From: Brevundimonas vesicularis
GTDB taxonomy: Bacteria > Pseudomonadota > Alphaproteobacteria > Caulobacterales > Caulobacteraceae
DNA length: 64,000 nt
Assembly (NCBI RefSeq): GCF_014204545.1
Contig: NZ_JACHLJ010000001.1
Span: 806,001 to 870,000, forward strand
Reading direction: 5' to 3'
The notes beneath the pieces were generated by a model. That model did no database searches, was not told the origin of the DNA, and was given only the letters and a program-made list of their open reading frames with translations. This document shows, in pieces, positions 1 through 7,645 of the stretch. A program made the translations under genes and the position numbers. The first letter of the stretch is position 1. Each line of letters begins with the position of its first letter.

Positions 1-582
1 CGCCCGCGCGCCCAGTTCCTTGGCCTTCTCGATGGCTCGATCCACGGCGGCCTTCTCGCCTGAGATGACGATGTTGCCGTTGTTGTTGTCATTCGCGACC
101 ACACAGACGCCGACCTCCGACCCGGCCGCCGCGGCCGCTTCTGCCAGCGCGAGGTCGGTCTTGGGTCCGATCAGCGAGGCCATTGCCCCCTGCCCCACCG
201 GCACCGCGCGCTGCATTGCCTGGCCGCGCAGTTTCAGCAGCCGCGCCGTATCCGACAGCGAAATCGCGCCCGCCGCCGCCAGGGCCGAATATTCGCCCAG
301 CGAGTGACCGGCCACATAGGCCGCGCTCGCCACGTCAAAGCCGAACTCGGCTTTCAAAGCCCGGATCGCCGCCACGGACACCGCCATCAGGGCGGGCTGG
401 GCGTTCTCGGTCAGGGTCAGTTGGTCCTCAGGCCCTTCACGCATCAGCACCGACAGCTTCTGGCCCAGGGCCTCGTCCACCTCGGCGAAGACGTCGCGAG
501 CGGATTGGAAGGCGTCCGCCAGCTGCGCGCCCATGCCGACGGCTTGGCTGCCCTGTCCCGGAAACAGAAGTGCGAGGGTCAT
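1..582 (-). CDS. fabD: Malonyl-CoA:ACP transacylase FabD, 3' end off window
   Basis: Cytoplasmic enzyme that loads malonyl groups onto acyl carrier protein for type II fatty acid synthesis. The minus-strand frame is open from ATG 582 to the left edge, so the C-terminus is missing. The family's PGQGSQ motif is at residues 8-13 and the nucleophile elbow GHSLGEY at 92-98, with Ser94 as the acyl-binding serine. A short downstream stretch reads LRGQAMQ, where the family has its substrate-carboxylate arginine. The start is supported by an AGGGAG ribosome site just upstream. No frameshift seen in the visible 194 residues. Confidence 0.95.
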   Translation of the reverse strand, partial: MTLALLFPGQGSQAVGMGAQLADAFQSARDVFAEVDEALGQKLSVLMREGPEDQLTLTENAQPALMAVSVAAIRALKAEFGFDVASAAYVAGHSLGEYSALAAAGAISLSDTARLLKLRGQAMQRAVPVGQGAMASLIGPKTDLALAEAAAAAGSEVGVCVVANDNNNGNIVISGEKAAVDRAIEKAKELGARA

Positions 583-713
583 CGACCGCTCCCTGAATCA
601 TTGATCAAGAGCGCGGACCCGTAAGCCCAGACTTACCCGAGGGCAAGCGGAGGCGATGCGTGCTTTTGCGTCTGATCGTTTCCACGACCGCAGGGATGTT
701 GCCTCAGGAGAGC

Positions 714-1142
714 CTAGCGGCGCCCGGATTTTGTGAGCAGTCGATCACGCGCGGCGTTGACGCGCGTCGCCAGACCCGCCGTGCCGCCCTGATCGGGATG
801 GGCGCGAGCCATGGCGCGTTTCCAGGCGGCTCTTATCTCCGCCTCGGTCGCGGCTGGTCCGACGCCCAGCACGGCGCGGGCGTCCGCTTCGCTGATGTGT
901 TCGGATCGGATGATCGGTCGCTGGCGGGACGACCAGGCCAGATAGAGACCAGCCCCGGCCAGCGCCGCCGCCGTCAGCCATGATCCCCGAAACGCCGCAA
1001 GCGCGCCGCCAGCCAGAAGAGCCGCGCCCAGCAGGGTCGCGGTCACCCGCCAGTGGGCGCGTCCGCGTCGCTCGGTCTGCCGGCCCAGCCGCACCAGCGC
1101 CCAGACGGCGATCGCCGCCAGGGCCAGCCAGATCAACCCCAT
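714..1142 (-). CDS. Membrane-anchored J-domain (DnaJ-like) protein
   Basis: 142 aa. Two or three hydrophobic segments at about residues 2-16, 33-50 and 55-70 put the N-terminus in the inner membrane. The C-terminal 60 residues are a J domain with the HPD tripeptide at 115-117, needed in this family to stimulate DnaK ATPase, followed by a short helix. It resembles the compact TIM14/DjlA-type co-chaperones of alphaproteobacteria. It lies just downstream of mipZ (7-nt gap), so it is probably co-transcribed. Client and location are inferred from family. Confidence 0.85.
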   Translation of the reverse strand: MGLIWLALAAIAVWALVRLGRQTERRGRAHWRVTATLLGAALLAGGALAAFRGSWLTAAALAGAGLYLAWSSRQRPIIRSEHISEADARAVLGVGPAATEAEIRAAWKRAMARAHPDQGGTAGLATRVNAARDRLLTKSGRR

Positions 1143-1149
1143 CAGGCGA

Positions 1150-1986
1150 TCAGGCCGCCACGTCCAAAGGGCTGAGAACCTGCTCCAGGCCCATTGCCAT
1201 CATCAGATTGCGCATCTCCTGGCGCGCAGCGACGTGGGCCAGGGACACCGCGACAGGCCGAATGTCGTTCGACAGGTCGGCCACCGTCAGGCCGAACGGG
1301 AACAGCTCGCGATAGATGACCCGGTCACGCAGGCCCGGACCGACGCGGAAGCCGACGCGCTTGGCCAGCTTGGTCATCCGTTCTTCCAGACGCTTGCGGT
1401 TGCGGGCCTCCGCGACGGCGAGGCGGTTGGTGACCACCAGCCAGTCGATCGTGGCGTGACGGCCCTGGGCGATGGCGCGCTGCTTACGTGCCTCCCAGAC
1501 GCTCTCGGAATAGATGGAGGGTTTCAGCAGATCCAGGGTGACCGGATCAACGTCGCCCAGCAGGTCGAAGTCGACGAAGCTGTCGTTCATCGGCGTCACG
1601 ATCTGATCGGCGCGGGCGTGAGCGGCGTTCGACACCGCCGTGTCGCCGCCGGGCGTGTCGATCAGGATGCAATCGACGCCCCGCGCCGCCGCCTCATCGA
1701 AAGCGCGCTCGAAGGTGGCGATCTGTTCGGCGACGTCCGACTTGGCCAGGGCCTTGCCGTCGCCCATGTCGGGAATGAACGGCTGGGGCAGATCGTGCCC
1801 GTTAGCCGCCAGCCAGGCCAGACGGTTGTGGAAGAAGCGCTGCATCGAGCGCTGGCGCAGGTCCAGATCGATGATCGCCACCGAGCGCCCGGCGTGCAGC
1901 AGCCCGGTCACAATGTGGATGGCCAGGGTGGACTTGCCCGCCCCGCCCTTTTCGTTGCCGAGGACGATCACATGCGGCTGCGTCAT
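1150..1986 (-). CDS. mipZ: MipZ, ParA-family inhibitor of FtsZ positioning
   Basis: P-loop ATPase that, in Caulobacter, binds ParB and forms a bipolar gradient that keeps FtsZ away from the poles. The deviant Walker A motif KGGAGKST is at residues 13-20, followed by DLDLRQRSMQRFF, then DTPGGD. The segments TPMNDSFVDFD and KRVGFRVGPGLRDR are near-diagnostic for MipZ compared with ordinary ParA. I chose ATG 1986 over a longer frame starting at 2073 because MTQPHVIVLGNEKGG matches the family start and GAGG lies upstream. 278 aa, normal length. Supports an alphaproteobacterial host. Confidence 0.95.
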   Translation of the reverse strand: MTQPHVIVLGNEKGGAGKSTLAIHIVTGLLHAGRSVAIIDLDLRQRSMQRFFHNRLAWLAANGHDLPQPFIPDMGDGKALAKSDVAEQIATFERAFDEAAARGVDCILIDTPGGDTAVSNAAHARADQIVTPMNDSFVDFDLLGDVDPVTLDLLKPSIYSESVWEARKQRAIAQGRHATIDWLVVTNRLAVAEARNRKRLEERMTKLAKRVGFRVGPGLRDRVIYRELFPFGLTVADLSNDIRPVAVSLAHVAARQEMRNLMMAMGLEQVLSPLDVAA

Positions 1987-2115
1987 TCGAGGGAATCCTC
2001 TGTGCCGACCGCGCGACTCAGACTGCGCGGTCCTAGGTCCGGCCAGACTCGGCCTCAACGGGCCAAACGTCAACGGAACCTTAACGCAGACCTGTGGACG
2101 GCGAACGGGGGTCGA

Positions 2116-2781
2116 TCAGCTGTTGCGTGCGCACCAGGCGTCGGCGACAGCGGCGGAGCGGCATACCGCAGCGGCGGTTTCGGTCGAGACCGGTCCGACC
2201 TTCAGCCGCGTGAGCCGACGGCCGTCCACCTCGACCTCCTGATAGATCGGCGACAACCCCGACAGGTCTGATGTCGTCTTGACCCGATCCCAGGCCTGGC
2301 GAGCGCCGGCCGCACTGGAATAGGCGCCCAGTTGGATCGTTCGCCCGGTTTCCGGCGCCGTCGTGAGGCTGGCGGGACGCAACACAGGCGCCTGAATCCG
2401 CGAGACCGCTTCGTCCGCCACGGCCTTGACAACCGCGGGCGAAGCAGCCCGAATGACCGCATCGCGCAGGCCCGGCGCGTCGCCGACGGGGCGAAGGCCC
2501 GCCTGAACGTCTCGGGCGTCCCACATGGCGTGGGGATCCATGACGGCCACCTTGACCGGCGTGAAGCGCACAGGCCGCAGTCCGGCCTTTTCAGCCACGG
2601 CATGCCGGGTTTCGCGATCACCGGCCGAGAGCGGAATGTCGATCGCCGCGACGTTATCGGCCATCGCGCTGAATCGATGAGGATCGCTGTCCACCGCGCC
2701 GCAGCCGGCGACGGCAAGGCTGCTGGCGAAGGCCAGGGCGATCAGAACTGGACGGGTCGCTTCTGCGGGCGTCATAAGCAC
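2116..2781 (-). CDS. SPOR-domain lipoprotein
   Basis: 221 aa with a lipoprotein signal peptide (hydrophobic stretch then LAVAGC, lipidated Cys27). The last 75 residues form a SPOR fold beginning TIQLGAYSSAAGARQAW; SPOR domains bind denuded glycan strands at the septum. The middle region is not recognised. The neighbour on the same strand is mipZ, so a cell-division or envelope role fits, but that is inference from context. Either Met1 or Met3 could be the start. Confidence 0.8.
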   Translation of the reverse strand: MLMTPAEATRPVLIALAFASSLAVAGCGAVDSDPHRFSAMADNVAAIDIPLSAGDRETRHAVAEKAGLRPVRFTPVKVAVMDPHAMWDARDVQAGLRPVGDAPGLRDAVIRAASPAVVKAVADEAVSRIQAPVLRPASLTTAPETGRTIQLGAYSSAAGARQAWDRVKTTSDLSGLSPIYQEVEVDGRRLTRLKVGPVSTETAAAVCRSAAVADAWCARNS

Positions 2782-2850
2782 GACCCTAGAGCCCAGACTT
2801 TGCGGTCTGGTGCATCAACAGGCTTAAGCGGAAAGGTTAATCCCTTCATC

Positions 2851-3723
2851 ATGATAGACGCCGCCCCCCCGTTTACCCCTTTGGCCGTCGTCCGCACCGT
2901 CGCCGACCTGCGGGCGATCGTCCGGGACTGGAAACGTCAAGGCCTGAGCGTCGGCATGGTTCCGACGATGGGCGCCCTGCATGAAGGCCACCTGACGCTG
3001 GTGCGCGAAGCCGCACGCCGCGCCGACCGCGTCGTCGCCTCCAACTTCGTCAATCCGACCCAGTTCGCGGCGCATGAGGATCTGGGCAAATATCCCCGCC
3101 AGCAGGAGGAAGACGCCCGCCTGCTGGCCGGCGCAGGCTGCCACCTGATGTTCGCGCCCTCAGCCGACGAAATGTATCCAGAAGGCTTTGCAACCAGCGT
3201 CGCCGTCGCCGGCCCGGCGTTGGGTCTCGAGGGCGATTTCCGGCCGCAAATGTTCGGCGGGGTCGCCTTGGTCGTCACCAAACTGTTCAACCAAGTCCAG
3301 CCTGATGTCGCGGTCTTCGGCGAGAAGGACTACCAACAGCTGATGGTCGTTCGTCGGTTCGTGCGCGATCTGGACCTGCCGGTCGAGATCGTCGGGGCGC
3401 CGACGGAGCGGGATGGCTGGGGCCTGGCCCTGTCGTCACGCAACGCCTACCTGTCAGAGACCGAGCTTAAGACCGCCCGCCGGCTGAACGGCATTCTGGC
3501 GGAGGCGGGCGTCCAAGCTTCCAGCGGCCGCCCCCTGCCCGGTGTCGAACGTGAAGCCTATGCCGCCCTTCTGAAAGCCGGGTTTGATCGGGTCGATTAC
3601 GTCGCCATCCGCCACGCCAAGGACCTGACGCCGTTCCGCAACGACATCTTCGACGCCCCCGCCCGCATCCTGGTGGCCGCTTGGCTGGGCAAGACGCGCC
3701 TGATCGACAACATGGCCGTCTGA
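2851..3723 (+). CDS. panC: Pantothenate synthetase PanC
   Basis: Condenses pantoate and beta-alanine with ATP to give pantothenate (coenzyme A pathway). 290 aa. The nucleotidyltransferase HxGH signature HEGH is at residues 44-47 inside VPTMGALHEGH, followed by NPTQFAAHEDL, FGEKDYQQL and the KMSKS-like ALSSRN. The start is ATG 2851, preceded by AAAGG; a much longer in-frame extension to 2332 only overlaps the SPOR gene antisense and is not coding. It is divergent from the SPOR lipoprotein gene across a 69-bp gap. Confidence 0.96.
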   Translation: MIDAAPPFTPLAVVRTVADLRAIVRDWKRQGLSVGMVPTMGALHEGHLTLVREAARRADRVVASNFVNPTQFAAHEDLGKYPRQQEEDARLLAGAGCHLMFAPSADEMYPEGFATSVAVAGPALGLEGDFRPQMFGGVALVVTKLFNQVQPDVAVFGEKDYQQLMVVRRFVRDLDLPVEIVGAPTERDGWGLALSSRNAYLSETELKTARRLNGILAEAGVQASSGRPLPGVEREAYAALLKAGFDRVDYVAIRHAKDLTPFRNDIFDAPARILVAAWLGKTRLIDNMAV

Positions 3724-3762
3724 AAAGAAGGGCCGCATCCGGTTCTGGACATAGGGCGGCGA

Positions 3763-3798
3763 ATTGCACGTGTGAAAAGTAGTGCAATGGCGTGCAAT
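3763..3798. repeat. GTGCAAT cluster A
   Basis: ATTGCAC at 3763-3769 faces GTGCAAT at 3782-3788, a perfect 7-bp inverted repeat with a 12-bp spacer. A second GTGCAAT at 3792-3798 lies exactly 10 bp (one helical turn) after the first. The site could bind a protein or form RNA structure; the factor is unknown. Confidence 0.7.
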
Positions 3799-3813
3799 TG
3801 AAGGAACGGATCC

Positions 3814-3835
3814 TTGTTTTCGTTCAAGAAAACAA
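3814..3835. repeat. Perfect 8-bp dyad TTGTTTTC / GAAAACAA
   Basis: Arms at 3814-3821 and 3828-3835 with a 6-nt loop, located midway between the two GTGCAAT clusters. No T-run follows, so a terminator is not indicated. Confidence 0.6.
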
Positions 3836-3845
3836 CAGCACCCGA

Positions 3846-3870
3846 ATTGCACAGTGCAACGAAGTGCAAT
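3846..3870. repeat. GTGCAAT cluster B
   Basis: ATTGCAC at 3846-3852 abuts GTGCAA at 3854-3859, an almost perfect palindrome with a 1-nt centre. GTGCAAT follows at 3864-3870, again 10 bp after the previous copy, so the geometry repeats that of cluster A. Confidence 0.7.
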
Positions 3871-4118
3871 CCGGGCCTGAAAGTTGGACCGGGGAAATAG
3901 TCCAAAGAGCCTAACAAGCCCAAGTCTTGTCGAGGGATGGCGATGTCAAAGACCGAGCCGGCATCATAATGGCGTTTGACGTCGGACTCAGGACAAAGCC
4001 GATCCCCGCCCTTCAAGCCGCTGAAAAGATGCTGTTTCGCCCAGGCGAAAAGGATGGCTGGCGGCCGCGACATAGCAGCCGCCAGTCCGGAACCGCCATT
4101 CCTCAAATACTGACCGAT

Positions 4119-4877
4119 CTAACCGATCGCGCCGACGCAGCCCTCGGCGTCGCCCGGCGCCAGATCGGCGTCGGTCAGGGCGATGGTCCAGCCGTGATGC
4201 GTGTTCAGGCCCCAGCGCCGCGCGCCGCCGCCGTCGCCCGCGTCCCCACCAGCAGTGACCACCACGCGTCGGCCTTTGGGCAGAGCCGGCGGATCGATCT
4301 TGCCGACCGCCAGAGACGTCGGCGTCTCGCCGCCATAGCCGTCGAACACGCTCAACATCGACCATTCGCGACGCAGGCCCATCCACCAGGCGTCCTCGGT
4401 ATTGATCGCCAGCACGGCGATCCCGTGGCCTTCGGCGGCGAAGGCCAGGGCCTTTTGCGGGTCGCGCACCATCTTGATGTCGGCGGCGGCCCCGAAACGC
4501 AGGCGCGCGCCGTCATAGGCGCGGGTCGGTTCGATCGGGGCCCAGACCTGGACCTGAAGCCGACCCTGGCGCGCCAGCCCCCAGCCGACAATCTCGCGCC
4601 ACAGATGTTCGACCGCCTCGGCGTTCTCGGGCTTGGCCTGCTTGAGCATGCGCGAGAGGACGGTCTGCTCGCGATCGGGACGCAGCTTGGTGTGCGGTCC
4701 CGTGGGCGCGTCCTTGGCGCGGCCGACGGTGGCGGCGATGGCCAGGCGCTGCTCGAAGAGCGCCAGGATCTGGTCGTCGATGCCGTCGATCTCGGCGCGC
4801 AGGGCGGCCAGCGCCTGCTGTTCGGGGGTCAGGTCGGCCACGTCAGGCCAGACTTGCTGGATTTTGGAATTGGGCAT
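4119..4877 (-). CDS. Chorismate mutase (AroQ-type) with C-terminal extension
   Basis: 252 aa. Residues about 20-105 form an AroQ helical chorismate mutase domain (LRAEIDGIDDQILALFEQRL, then the second and third helices), which converts chorismate to prephenate. The remaining 145 residues are not an ACT or prephenate dehydratase domain that I recognise; they contain alternating hydrophobic strands. Downstream of DAHP synthase and prephenate dehydratase on the same strand, it completes a phenylalanine/tyrosine branch cluster. A leader peptide and hairpin lie directly upstream, so expression is probably tuned by aromatic amino acid supply. Confidence 0.85.
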   Translation of the reverse strand: MPNSKIQQVWPDVADLTPEQQALAALRAEIDGIDDQILALFEQRLAIAATVGRAKDAPTGPHTKLRPDREQTVLSRMLKQAKPENAEAVEHLWREIVGWGLARQGRLQVQVWAPIEPTRAYDGARLRFGAAADIKMVRDPQKALAFAAEGHGIAVLAINTEDAWWMGLRREWSMLSVFDGYGGETPTSLAVGKIDPPALPKGRRVVVTAGGDAGDGGGARRWGLNTHHGWTIALTDADLAPGDAEGCVGAIG

Positions 4878-4915
4878 GGGAAAAGGCTTTCGGCATTCTG
4901 GATTTCAATATGTGC

Positions 4916-4951
4916 AAAGGCGAACAGCCGCTCTGGTCCAGAGCGGTCGCC
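4916..4951 (-). terminator. Attenuator hairpin before chorismate mutase
   Basis: Read on the minus strand: GGCGA, then CCGCTCTG, a 3-nt loop, CAGAGCGG, a 4-nt bulge and TCGCC, followed by TTT. The 8-bp inner and 5-bp outer stems are both perfect. It sits between the aromatic leader peptide and the chorismate mutase start, which is the classic place for a transcription attenuator. The T-run is short. Confidence 0.7.
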
Positions 4952-4986
4952 GGTGAAGCAGTCAGGGACGGATTGCGCCCGACGCC

Positions 4987-5088
4987 TCAGCCGGCGTATC
5001 GAAAGCCGTAAAAGCCGTAGCCGAAATAGAGGCCGGAAACCGCGCGCGAACGGTCGAAAGAAACAGAAAGAGCGCGCAGGCGGGACAT
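4987..5088 (-). CDS. Tyr/Phe-rich leader peptide
   Basis: 33 codons from ATG 5088 to TGA. The end of the peptide reads LYFGYGFYGFRYAG: seven Tyr or Phe residues in 12 codons (Y,F,Y,F,Y,F,Y), with two of the Phe codons TTT. A strong hairpin follows 36 nt after the stop and then the chorismate mutase gene. This is the layout of ribosome-mediated attenuation as known for enterobacterial pheA. No clear ribosome site is visible, so translation is inferred from the composition and position. Confidence 0.75.
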   Translation of the reverse strand: MSRLRALSVSFDRSRAVSGLYFGYGFYGFRYAG

Positions 5089-5159
5089 GGTCCGGTTCCG
5101 GTTTGTGCGGATCGTGTTGCGACCCGTGGGTGACTTAAGGACGCAAAGACCTTGCGCCG

Positions 5160-5735
5160 TCAAGCCTCAGGGAAGCTCAACAGGACAAAACGCGTCTGAT
5201 TATCGCCGGAATCCTGCAAGTCGTTGCGCAGGATCGACAGGCCGTACACCTCCGCCGCGCCGACTGGGGCGATGGCCGCCCGTGTCGGATCGCCCGCTTC
5301 GGCGACATCGCGCGCCGCGCCTGCGGTATCGAAATGCTCGATGACCTCGACATTCAAACCGGCCAGCGTGCCCTTGCACTGGGCCAGGGCGATGGGGTGG
5401 CTCTCGACCGTGCGGATATCGGACAGGCGCGCGCCGTCGATCGCCATCAGCGCATGACGGATCGGCCGCCAGACCTGGGCGACCGGCTCCACGCCAAGCC
5501 CGCCTACCAGCGTCGCCGCCGGCTCGACCACGCCGATGGTCGAGTTCTCGACCGGGATCAGGGCGCAACCGCAGTCGCCGGCGCGCAGCGCCTCCAGGGC
5601 CTGGGCGAAGGTTTCGAACGCCACCGCCTCGTCCCACGGACGCAGGGCCAGACAGGCCTCATGGCTGAACGATCCGGGCGCGCCCTGATAGGCGACCCGG
5701 CCGGGCTTTTCCTCAGTTGGAGCCGCTGATTGCAT
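5160..5735 (-). CDS. pheA: Prephenate dehydratase, catalytic domain only
   Basis: 191 aa. Prephenate to phenylpyruvate, the committed step to phenylalanine. The whole protein is the periplasmic-binding-like catalytic domain: YQGAPGSFSHEA, PVENSTIGVV, ESHPIALAQC and the catalytic TRF motif in QTRFVLL ten residues from the end. The usual C-terminal ACT regulatory domain (about 80 aa, ESRP motif) is absent, and only 70 nt separate the stop from the next leader peptide, so it is not merely frameshifted away. The enzyme is therefore expected to lack allosteric feedback by phenylalanine. The ATG start has a GAGGGAG ribosome site. Confidence 0.9.
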   Translation of the reverse strand: MQSAAPTEEKPGRVAYQGAPGSFSHEACLALRPWDEAVAFETFAQALEALRAGDCGCALIPVENSTIGVVEPAATLVGGLGVEPVAQVWRPIRHALMAIDGARLSDIRTVESHPIALAQCKGTLAGLNVEVIEHFDTAGAARDVAEAGDPTRAAIAPVGAAEVYGLSILRNDLQDSGDNQTRFVLLSFPEA

Positions 5736-5824
5736 CGATCACTCCCTCGGTCTCGGAACGATCTGGCGCTGCTCAGTGGCGGCACCGTGACCGGATCGGC
5801 CCGCATTTGGGGCGCTGACGACGG

Positions 5825-7195
5825 TTAGGCCGCCGCCGACTGCGCCACCCGCCCGGCCTTCAGCCGCTCCGCGACCAGGAAGGCCAGCTCCAGCGCCTGG
5901 TCGGCGTTCAGGCGCGGGTCGCAGTGGGTGTGATAGCGGTTGGACAGGTCGTCTTCCGTCACGGCCTGGGCGCCGCCGATGCATTCGGTGACGTTCTGGC
6001 CGGTCATTTCCAGATGGACGCCGCCGGGGTGGACGCCTTCCGCCTCGGCCACATCGATGAAGGTCCGCACCTCGCCCAGAATCCGGTCGAACGGCCGGGT
6101 CTTGTAGCCGTTGCCGGCCTTCAGCGTATTGCCGTGCATCGGGTCGATGGACCAGATCACCTTGCGGCCCGAGGCCTTCACTTCGCGCATCAGCTTGGGC
6201 AAGCGTTCGCCGACCTTGTCGTGACCGAAACGTCCGATCAGCGTCAGACGACCGGAGACGTTGTCCGGGTTCAGGGCGTCGATCAGCGGCAGCAGGTCGT
6301 CGGCCGTCATCGTCGGTCCGCACTTCACGCCGATGGGGTTCTTGATCCCCTTCATGAACTCGACGTGGGCGCCGTCCAGCTGACGCGTGCGCTCGCCGAT
6401 CCACAGCATGTGGGCCGAGGTGTCGAACCATTCGCCAGAACCGCCATCCAGACGCGTCAGGGCGCTTTCGACGTTGAGCAGCAGGGCCTCGTGACTGGTG
6501 AAGACCTCGACCCGGCTCAGGTCCGGATGGGTCTCGGGCGTGACGCCGACCGCCTCCATGAAGGCCAGGGCCTCGGTGATCTTGTCGGCCAGCTCACGGT
6601 ACTGGGCGCCGGCGGCGTTGTCTCCGGCGAAGCCCAGGGTCCAGCGATGGATGTTGTACAGGTCGGCATAGCCGCCGCCGGCGAAGGCGCGCAGCAGGTT
6701 CAGCGTCGAGGCCGACTGGTTATAGGCGCGGATCAAACGCTGCGGATCGGGCGCGCGCTCCTCCGGTGTAAAGCCCATGCCGTTGATGATGTCGCCGCGA
6801 TAGCTGGGCAGTTCGACGCCGTCGATCTCCTCCAGCGGCGACGAGCGGGGCTTGGCGAACTGACCTGCGATCCGCCCCACCTTCACCACCGGCTTGCGTC
6901 CAGCGAAGGTCAGCACGACCGCCATCTGCAGGATCAGGCGGAAGGTATCGCGGATATTGTCGGTCGAGAACTCCTTGAAACTCTCGGCGCAGTCGCCGCC
7001 CTGGAGCAGGAAGGCGTCACCCCGCTCGACCTGCGCCAGCTTCGACGTCAGGCGCCGCGCCTCGCCGGCGAAAACCAGCGGCGGCAAGGCGCGCAACTCG
7101 TCTTCTACTCGCGCAAGAGCGGCAGGATCCGGATAGTCCGCCGGCATATGCAGGGCGGTCTTGGTTCTCCAGCTTTCGGGGGTCCAGCGTGTCAT
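5825..7195 (-). CDS. aroG: Class II DAHP synthase
   Basis: 456 aa. Condenses phosphoenolpyruvate with erythrose-4-phosphate, the first step of the shikimate pathway. It belongs to the type II (plant/mycobacterial) family: [41 protein letters not shown] and a C-terminal [15 protein letters not shown]. Length is normal for the family. First gene of the minus-strand aromatic cluster; prephenate dehydratase follows after 89 nt. The symbol follows the usual class II naming, and I am sure of the function rather than the letter. Confidence 0.95.
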   Translation of the reverse strand: MTRWTPESWRTKTALHMPADYPDPAALARVEDELRALPPLVFAGEARRLTSKLAQVERGDAFLLQGGDCAESFKEFSTDNIRDTFRLILQMAVVLTFAGRKPVVKVGRIAGQFAKPRSSPLEEIDGVELPSYRGDIINGMGFTPEERAPDPQRLIRAYNQSASTLNLLRAFAGGGYADLYNIHRWTLGFAGDNAAGAQYRELADKITEALAFMEAVGVTPETHPDLSRVEVFTSHEALLLNVESALTRLDGGSGEWFDTSAHMLWIGERTRQLDGAHVEFMKGIKNPIGVKCGPTMTADDLLPLIDALNPDNVSGRLTLIGRFGHDKVGERLPKLMREVKASGRKVIWSIDPMHGNTLKAGNGYKTRPFDRILGEVRTFIDVAEAEGVHPGGVHLEMTGQNVTECIGGAQAVTEDDLSNRYHTHCDPRLNADQALELAFLVAERLKAGRVAQSAAA

Positions 7196-7261
7196 CGCGC
7201 AAGAATAGGACTTCGCGCCTATTCAAACAACGAAAAGCCAGGAGGATTTTGCCGCGAAATG

Positions 7262-7402
7262 TCAGTCTTCCGAAGAAGGCGACTTTTCCGCCGCAGCTTC
7301 AGCCTTACGTTCGGCCTTGGCCGCCGCCTTCTCGGCCGCTTTCAGCGCTGCGGCGCGCTCACGTTCCTGACGCTCAAAGCTGTAGTTGGGTTTGCGAGCC
7401 AT
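7262..7402 (-). CDS. Small conserved Lys/Ala-rich protein
   Basis: 46 aa from ATG 7402. It begins MARKPNYSFERQERER and continues as a charged Ala/Lys/Glu helix ending SPSSED. The opening motif (PNY.FER.ER) recurs in very short alphaproteobacterial proteins of unknown function that I know from similar genomes. Codon third positions are GC-rich, as expected of a real gene. Too short for automatic callers. It sits between DAHP synthase and the fructokinase with no shared operon on its strand. Confidence 0.65.
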   Translation of the reverse strand: MARKPNYSFERQERERAAALKAAEKAAAKAERKAEAAAEKSPSSED

Positions 7403-7645
7403 CGGCGTCCTCGTCTCTTATCGTGATCTTGCGGTGAAAGTGGCGATGCAATCGGTCGGACGCAATCGCCAAATCCAGCACCGTGCAAAAGCGGCTCACA
7501 GCAGTCTCTCCTTACGCGTCAAAATCTTGGCTGCGGCGTCGAAGGCGATGAACAGGCGAGCTAGAAGGGTCATGGGCTCTAAACGCTTGGCCCTATTCGA
7601 TGTTCAGTCCAGCGAACCTTCGTCGCACCCGAAAGGCAGGCGCTC

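Larger units (their letters stand above)
3724..4118. other. 395-bp gap between convergent genes with GTGCAAT repeat clusters
   Basis: No convincing coding frame. panC and chorismate mutase both end into this gap, so no promoter is expected. Even so, the first 150 bp hold two clusters of a 7-mer and a dyad, listed as separate repeat features. A weaker dyad, ACAAG with CTTGT, is near 3913-3930. The rest (about 3935-4118) shows nothing I can name. Confidence 0.6.

Noticed and set aside
2332-2850. Long in-frame extension upstream of panC
   Set aside because: It overlaps the SPOR lipoprotein gene antisense and is Arg/Gly-rich shadow; ATG 2851 matches the family start.
3927-5138. 403-codon plus-strand frame opposite chorismate mutase
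   Set aside because: Arg/Gly-rich with no domain; a shadow of the GC-rich antisense gene and leader.
7496-7573. 25-codon minus-strand frame (starts MTLLARLFIAFDAAAK)
   Set aside because: Plausible composition, but no ribosome site or neighbour coupling; too little to call.
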